A DNA stretch of 18,381 nt from an uncultured Collinsella sp. (lineage in GTDB: Bacteria; Actinomycetota; Coriobacteriia; Coriobacteriales; Coriobacteriaceae), in assembly GCA_900548815.1 (NCBI GenBank), contig URLR01000037.1:1-18381 (forward strand), given 5' to 3'. A program made the position numbers and the translations under genes. Positions 15,685 through 18,381 of the stretch are shown here, piece by piece (positions within the stretch are counted from its first letter, which is position 1; every line of letters begins with the position of its first letter). The notes beneath the pieces were generated by a model, which did not search any database, was not told where the DNA came from, and saw only the letters and a list, made by a program, of their open reading frames with translations.

Positions 15685-16224
15685 CTAGTAGTTCACCACC
15701 TGCTCCTCAAAGTACGCCTTGGGGTGGTTACACACCGGGCACACCTCAGGCGCCTCGGCACCAACGTGCAGGTGCCCGCAGTTCAGGCACTTCCACACCT
15801 TCACGCCCTCACGCTCAAACACTTCGCCCGACTCGATGCGCTCGACGAGTTTGTTGTAGCGCTCCTCGTGGGCCTTCTCGACGGCGGCGACACCACGGAA
15901 CTTCTCGGCGATCTCGGCAAAGCCCTCCTCCTCGGCGGTCTTGGCGAACTCGTCGTACATCGTGGTCCACTCGTAGTTCTCGCCCGCGGCGGCGTCGCGC
16001 AGGTTGTCCAGAGTGCCCGGAACGGCGCCGTCGTGCAGATACTTAAACCACAGCTTGGCGTGCTCGGACTCGTTGCCCGCCGTCTCGGCAAAGATATTCG
16101 AGATCTGAACGTAGCCATCCTTCTTGGCCTTAGATGCGTAGTAGCGATACTTGGTGTGTGCCTGGGACTCACCGGCAAAAGCAGTCTCGAGGTTCTTCTT
16201 GGTTTGGGAATTCTCAAAATCCAT
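15685..16224 (-). CDS. Rubrerythrin
   Basis: This 179-residue cytosolic non-heme iron protein reduces hydrogen peroxide in anaerobes. The four-helix ferritin-like part carries the diiron ligands: E19 in AFAGESQAH, E52-x2-H55, the YEWTTMYDEF helix, and E116-x2-H119. The C-terminal rubredoxin domain has C146-x2-C149 and C162-x2-C165 for a mononuclear iron. The length and domain order are those of classical rubrerythrin. The ATG at 16224 was chosen because AAGGGAAG lies 8 bases upstream; a GTG seven codons earlier would overlap that site. It follows the MutY-like and Rrf2 genes on the same strand, and a shared oxidative-stress programme is plausible. The 114-bp gap suggests it may have its own promoter, though none is convincing. 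Confidence 0.94.
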   Translation of the reverse strand: MDFENSQTKKNLETAFAGESQAHTKYRYYASKAKKDGYVQISNIFAETAGNESEHAKLWFKYLHDGAVPGTLDNLRDAAAGENYEWTTMYDEFAKTAEEEGFAEIAEKFRGVAAVEKAHEERYNKLVERIESGEVFEREGVKVWKCLNCGHLHVGAEAPEVCPVCNHPKAYFEEQVVNY

Positions 16225-16338
16225 AGGTGTACTTCCCTTCAACACGTGCCGCCCATAGGCTTTGAGCGACCTTGTCTTTAGGATGCCCTCAAGCCGCGAA
16301 TTTAAACCTTACAATCCCGTTCTTCAGATTTGAGCGGG

Positions 16339-17244
16339 CTACACACTCAACCAACGATCGTCCTCGGCTCGGCAAAAGCCCTCGCGCTCCAGGTCAGCTA
16401 GAATGCCCGCGATCAAGTCGCACTCGACCGGCCCGCGACCGGCTGCCGCTTCCATCTCGTTAACGCCCACCACGGCATCAGCAAGCGTAATCCCCGCCGG
16501 CTGCCCATCGCGCGCTGCCAACAACATACGCACGATATGCGCGCGCTTTTGGCGGCGCGAGCCCTCAAACTTGGACTGACGACTATAGCCCGCCGACCGC
16601 CTGGACGGATTGGGCAGCGTCTTTTTAAGATACGCGCCGTAATCCAGCAATGCGTAATACCACGCGCGCGGCGTGTCGGCATCGTCTTGAGGCGCGGCAA
16701 AGGGCGCGATCTCGTCCGCCGCCGCACCGGGGGCCGCCGGACAGGCAGCTTGGATCAGCGGCACCAGTTCGCGATCGGGAACGGCCGGCACATCGGGAAA
16801 GAAATGATGCAAAAAGACCGTGCGCACATTGGTCTCCAAATACACGCCCGGAAGATCAAACGCAAACGAACGGATGCCCTGCGCCGTTGCCGGGCCAATG
16901 CCGGGCAGAGCGACCAAGTCACGCGTCTCGCGCGGAAACTCCCCATCCCAGTCCTCTACAACGCACTGTGCAGCCCTGTGAAGCGCCAAGGCGCGGCGAT
17001 TATAGCCCATCCCCTGCCACGCATCCAAGACATCGGAAGGGACAGCCTGAGCGAGCGCCTGAACAGTCGGAAAGCGATCGAGCCACGCCGGCATACGCGT
17101 CTCCACGCGCGGCACCTGTGTTTGCTGCAACATAACCTCAGAAAGCCAAATGATGTACGGATCGCGTGTACGGCGCCACGGAAGGTCGCGATAACGCAGG
17201 ACCCCTTCCGAACGAATCATCGAACGAAAGGGGTCCTGAATCAT
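16339..17244 (-). CDS. MutY-like HhH-GPD DNA glycosylase lacking the Fe-S cluster
   Basis: This 301-residue protein is closest in pattern to A/G-specific adenine glycosylases, which remove A opposite 8-oxoguanine. It has the MutY-type catalytic Glu in WLSEVMLQQTQV (E36), the helix-hairpin-helix LPGIGPATA (113-121), and the active-site strand YLETNVRTV (135-143). Against the usual MutY (L/I)DGN motif this reads ETN: the catalytic Asp is Glu (E137) and the Asn (N139) is kept. The four closely spaced C-terminal cysteines of the [4Fe-4S] loop are absent. The NUDIX-like 8-oxoG-recognition domain is replaced by a short winged-helix-like tail (about 235-300). AAGGAG lies 7 bases before the ATG. It is 21 bp downstream of the Rrf2 gene, probably cotranscribed. 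Specificity is uncertain. Confidence 0.8.
   Translation of the reverse strand: MIQDPFRSMIRSEGVLRYRDLPWRRTRDPYIIWLSEVMLQQTQVPRVETRMPAWLDRFPTVQALAQAVPSDVLDAWQGMGYNRRALALHRAAQCVVEDWDGEFPRETRDLVALPGIGPATAQGIRSFAFDLPGVYLETNVRTVFLHHFFPDVPAVPDRELVPLIQAACPAAPGAAADEIAPFAAPQDDADTPRAWYYALLDYGAYLKKTLPNPSRRSAGYSRQSKFEGSRRQKRAHIVRMLLAARDGQPAGITLADAVVGVNEMEAAAGRGPVECDLIAGILADLEREGFCRAEDDRWLSV
17198..17237 (-). promoter_or_regulatory. Hairpin within the first codons of the MutY-like gene
   Basis: AGGACCCCTTCCG (17198-17210) and CGAAAGGGGTCCT (17225-17237) are inverted repeats matching at 12 of 13 positions, around a 14-base loop. In the mRNA the stem starts at about codon 3, and the loop contains an in-frame ATG (codon 9). 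No T-tract follows, so it is not a terminator; it could modulate translation initiation. Confidence 0.55.
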
Positions 17245-17265
17245 GGCTATGCTCCTTATGCGGCG

Positions 17266-17751
17266 CTATTCCTCCCGGTAAGCGCACGCGCAGGTGGCGT
17301 ACTCGGGAAACGCTTCGCGGTCGGCGAACTTGGGATCGACGGCTGGGAACTGGCGGTGAGCGACGATGTCGCCGAGCGAAACGGAATCGAGGTAGTCGCG
17401 CATCAACGCCTGGGCTCCGGCCCACAGGGGATGATAGCAGCACGCGCCCATGCGCGCACAGTCACCATCGGGCGCGGTGCAATCGTTCATAACCATAGGA
17501 CCCTGAACGGCCTCGACGACCTGGCGGATAGTGACGTCGTCCGGACTGACCTTGAGACGCATGCCACCGTGGACGCCACGCAGGCTCTCCACAATACCGG
17601 CCTGGACCAAACCGTGCTGAATCGAGCGGGCAAACGAATACGGAACATTGACCTCTTCGGCAGCGGTGCGAACAGAAAGTAAGCACTCCGGATCCTCGGC
17701 AAGCATCGCCAGCATACGAAGGGCGTAATCAGTCTTCCTCGATATGTCCAT
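17266..17751 (-). CDS. Rrf2-family transcriptional regulator with candidate Fe-S cysteines
   Basis: This 161-residue winged-helix regulator is of the IscR/NsrR/RsrR type. The N-terminal MDISRKTDYALRML start, the helix-turn-helix (about 25-55, SVRTAAEEVNVPYSFARSIQ), and the wing GVHGGMRL (59-66) are typical. Three cysteines at C91-x6-C98-x5-C104, with C105 and H107 next to them, fit a cluster-binding loop, so it may sense iron-sulphur status, oxygen, nitric oxide or redox. The ATG at 17751 has AAAGGGGA just upstream; a longer frame to 17859 lacks a ribosome site. The MutY-like gene begins 21 bp after its stop, implying an operon. Two extra cysteines near the C-terminus (C154, C156) are unusual. 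The sensed signal is unknown. Confidence 0.88.
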   Translation of the reverse strand: MDISRKTDYALRMLAMLAEDPECLLSVRTAAEEVNVPYSFARSIQHGLVQAGIVESLRGVHGGMRLKVSPDDVTIRQVVEAVQGPMVMNDCTAPDGDCARMGACCYHPLWAGAQALMRDYLDSVSLGDIVAHRQFPAVDPKFADREAFPEYATCACAYREE

Positions 17752-17776
17752 TTTTCCCCTTTCAAGGAATACGAAC

Positions 17777-17790
17777 AGCTCGAACGAGCT
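17777..17790 (-). promoter_or_regulatory. Small hairpin in the Rrf2 5' leader
   Basis: AGCTC-GAAC-GAGCT is a 14-bp perfect palindrome, 26 bp upstream of the Rrf2 start and just before the ribosome site. It can fold as a 5-bp stem with a 4-base loop in RNA, or act as a DNA palindrome. A role is not shown. Confidence 0.35.
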
Positions 17791-17829
17791 CCGGGGCCGA
17801 GCTTGTGTCGAGACGCTAAATGACCACCA

Positions 17830-17857
17830 GGACATCCAAATGGTAAATCGGATATCC
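17830..17857. promoter_or_regulatory. Paired GGACATCC / GGATATCC sites in the Rrf2 leader
   Basis: GGACATCC (17830-17837) and GGATATCC (17850-17857) are 20 bp apart start to start, two helical turns. Each is a perfect or near-perfect palindrome. They lie between the candidate promoter (17912-17917) and the Rrf2 start, a suitable place for autoregulation. Confidence 0.4.
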
Positions 17858-17911
17858 ACTGAGTGCCGCGCTTGGAGCGAAATGCATCAGATGCGGCGCA
17901 CGGTGCAATTT

Positions 17912-17935
17912 AGTATAACCTAACCCCCTGTCTCG
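17912..17935 (-). promoter_or_regulatory. Candidate promoter of the Rrf2-MutY-like operon
   Basis: On the minus strand there is a good -10, TATACT (17912-17917), with a weak -35-like TTCAAC about 18 bp upstream. A palindrome GCATC-A-GATGC (17884-17894) lies about 20 bp downstream, near +20. The implied 5' leader is about 150 bases. Confidence 0.5.
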
Positions 17936-18073
17936 TTGAACAGGTGTTGCGCAACAAAGCTGTTGTTCAGACAGATATACTTATTGGATTTTACTTGCGT
18001 TCCCGAAGGCGCGAGGATTCTGGGCGAAGATGCACCAGGGCGATCGTTCTATCGAAACAAAGTGCATCAAACG
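17918..18073. other. Gene-free stretch with a 12-bp palindrome
   Basis: No protein gene is supported here. The perfect palindrome TGTTGCGCAACA (17945-17956) is nested within the broader inverted repeat GAACAG...CTGTTGTTC. A TATACT on the plus strand (17979-17984) has no -35 at a suitable distance. The rest has no visible feature. Confidence 0.4.
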
Positions 18074-18102
18074 CAAAAAGCCACGTCCGAAGACGTGGCT
18101 TT
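18074..18102 (-). terminator. Intrinsic terminator of tRNA-Asp
   Basis: An 11-bp perfect stem (AAAGCCACGTC with GACGTGGCTTT, 18077-18087 and 18092-18102) has a tetraloop and is followed on the minus strand by a T-run that ends in GCGT. It begins 9 bp after the tRNA 3' end. Confidence 0.92.
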
Positions 18103-18110
18103 AATTGCGT

Positions 18111-18188
<78 letters not shown>

Positions 18189-18234
18189 AGGCAGACGTTC
18201 GCGTTTGTTTCCGCTCGCGTGCGCTGCGGGGATT

Positions 18235-18264
18235 AGTATACACAGAAGTCTGTCCGGCGCGCAA
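18235..18264 (-). promoter_or_regulatory. Promoter of tRNA-Asp
   Basis: On the minus strand -35 TTGCGC (18259-18264) is 18 bp from -10 TATACT (18235-18240). The tRNA 5' end is 46 bp downstream of the -10, leaving a short leader to be trimmed by RNase P. Confidence 0.8.
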
Positions 18265-18268
18265 CAAC

Positions 18269-18287
18269 TTTTTTGAAAAAATTTTTT
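18269..18287 (-). promoter_or_regulatory. A/T-tract UP-like element upstream of the tRNA promoter
   Basis: Phased A and T runs (T6-G-A6-T6 on the plus strand) lie 5-23 bp upstream of the -35 hexamer in otherwise GC-rich DNA. This is where an UP element contacts the RNA polymerase alpha C-terminal domain in strong stable-RNA promoters. Confidence 0.6.
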
Positions 18288-18360
18288 GGGTCCCTCCGGG
18301 AGGGTCTCCGGGGCTGAGGGCGGGGGTTAAGTTTGCTGCTCTACAGTCCTGCGCAAGACG
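18288..18360. other. GC-rich spacer at the right end
   Basis: It contains the palindrome CCCTCC-G-GGAGGG (18292-18304), whose single-base centre is too tight for a good RNA hairpin. No gene is seen. Confidence 0.4.
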
Positions 18361-18381
18361 GAAAGCACATTAAGTGCTTTC
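18361..18381. terminator. 8-bp hairpin at the window edge
   Basis: GAAAGCAC (18361-18368) and GTGCTTTC (18374-18381) form a perfect stem with a 5-base loop. It may be the terminator of a gene or tRNA beyond the edge; the flanking sequence needed to decide is outside the window. Confidence 0.45.

Overview
The window looks like a chromosomal segment of a high-GC, anaerobic, gut-type actinobacterium. My best guess is Coriobacteriia, close to Collinsella. This is an inference from the GC-rich codon use, the style of the proteins, and the mix of rubrerythrin, an Rrf2 regulator and a sugar-amine (fructosamine) deglycase. No search could be run. Almost all genes lie on the minus strand; the exception is one GntR regulator. 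The starts given here were re-chosen from ribosome-binding sites and are often shorter than the longest open frame.

Layout: (1) 1-2008: an FrlB-like fructosamine-6-phosphate deglycase, divergent from a GntR/UTRA regulator. The gap between them carries two near-identical tandem-repeat sites that are probable operators. (2) 2030-4633: a PAT-type GNAT acetyltransferase, a threonine-aldolase-family PLP enzyme with its own terminator, and a PAP2-family membrane phosphatase. (3) 4845-12649: mfd (transcription-repair coupling), nth (endonuclease III), an ABC half-exporter and rmuC, a block rich in DNA repair genes. (4) 12701-14337: a less GC-rich accessory pocket. It holds a nucleotidyltransferase gene whose stop codon overlaps the TTG start of an HTH protein gene, which is a toxin-antitoxin-like arrangement. 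A small single-pass membrane protein lies upstream. (5) 14338-15680: a hypothetical multi-pass membrane protein bracketed by two copies of a roughly 165-bp structured repeat. (6) 15685-17917: rubrerythrin, a MutY-like glycosylase without Fe-S cysteines, and an Rrf2 regulator with candidate Fe-S cysteines, a plausible oxidative-stress group. (7) 18074-18381: tRNA-Asp(GTC) with encoded CCA, its terminator, and a strong promoter with an A/T-tract upstream element.

The two most interesting signals are these. First, there are structured intergenic repeats placed 3' of minus-strand genes (14591-14751 and 15494-15665, plus a possibly related element at 4730-4843 with a partial match at 25-60). Their loop and flank sequences are conserved, while the stem arms differ between copies yet remain self-complementary. 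Second, there is the compact nucleotidyltransferase/HTH gene pair. Other points are the divergent MutY-like enzyme, with an Asp-to-Glu change and a hairpin in its first codons, and the repeat-type operators of the deglycase locus.
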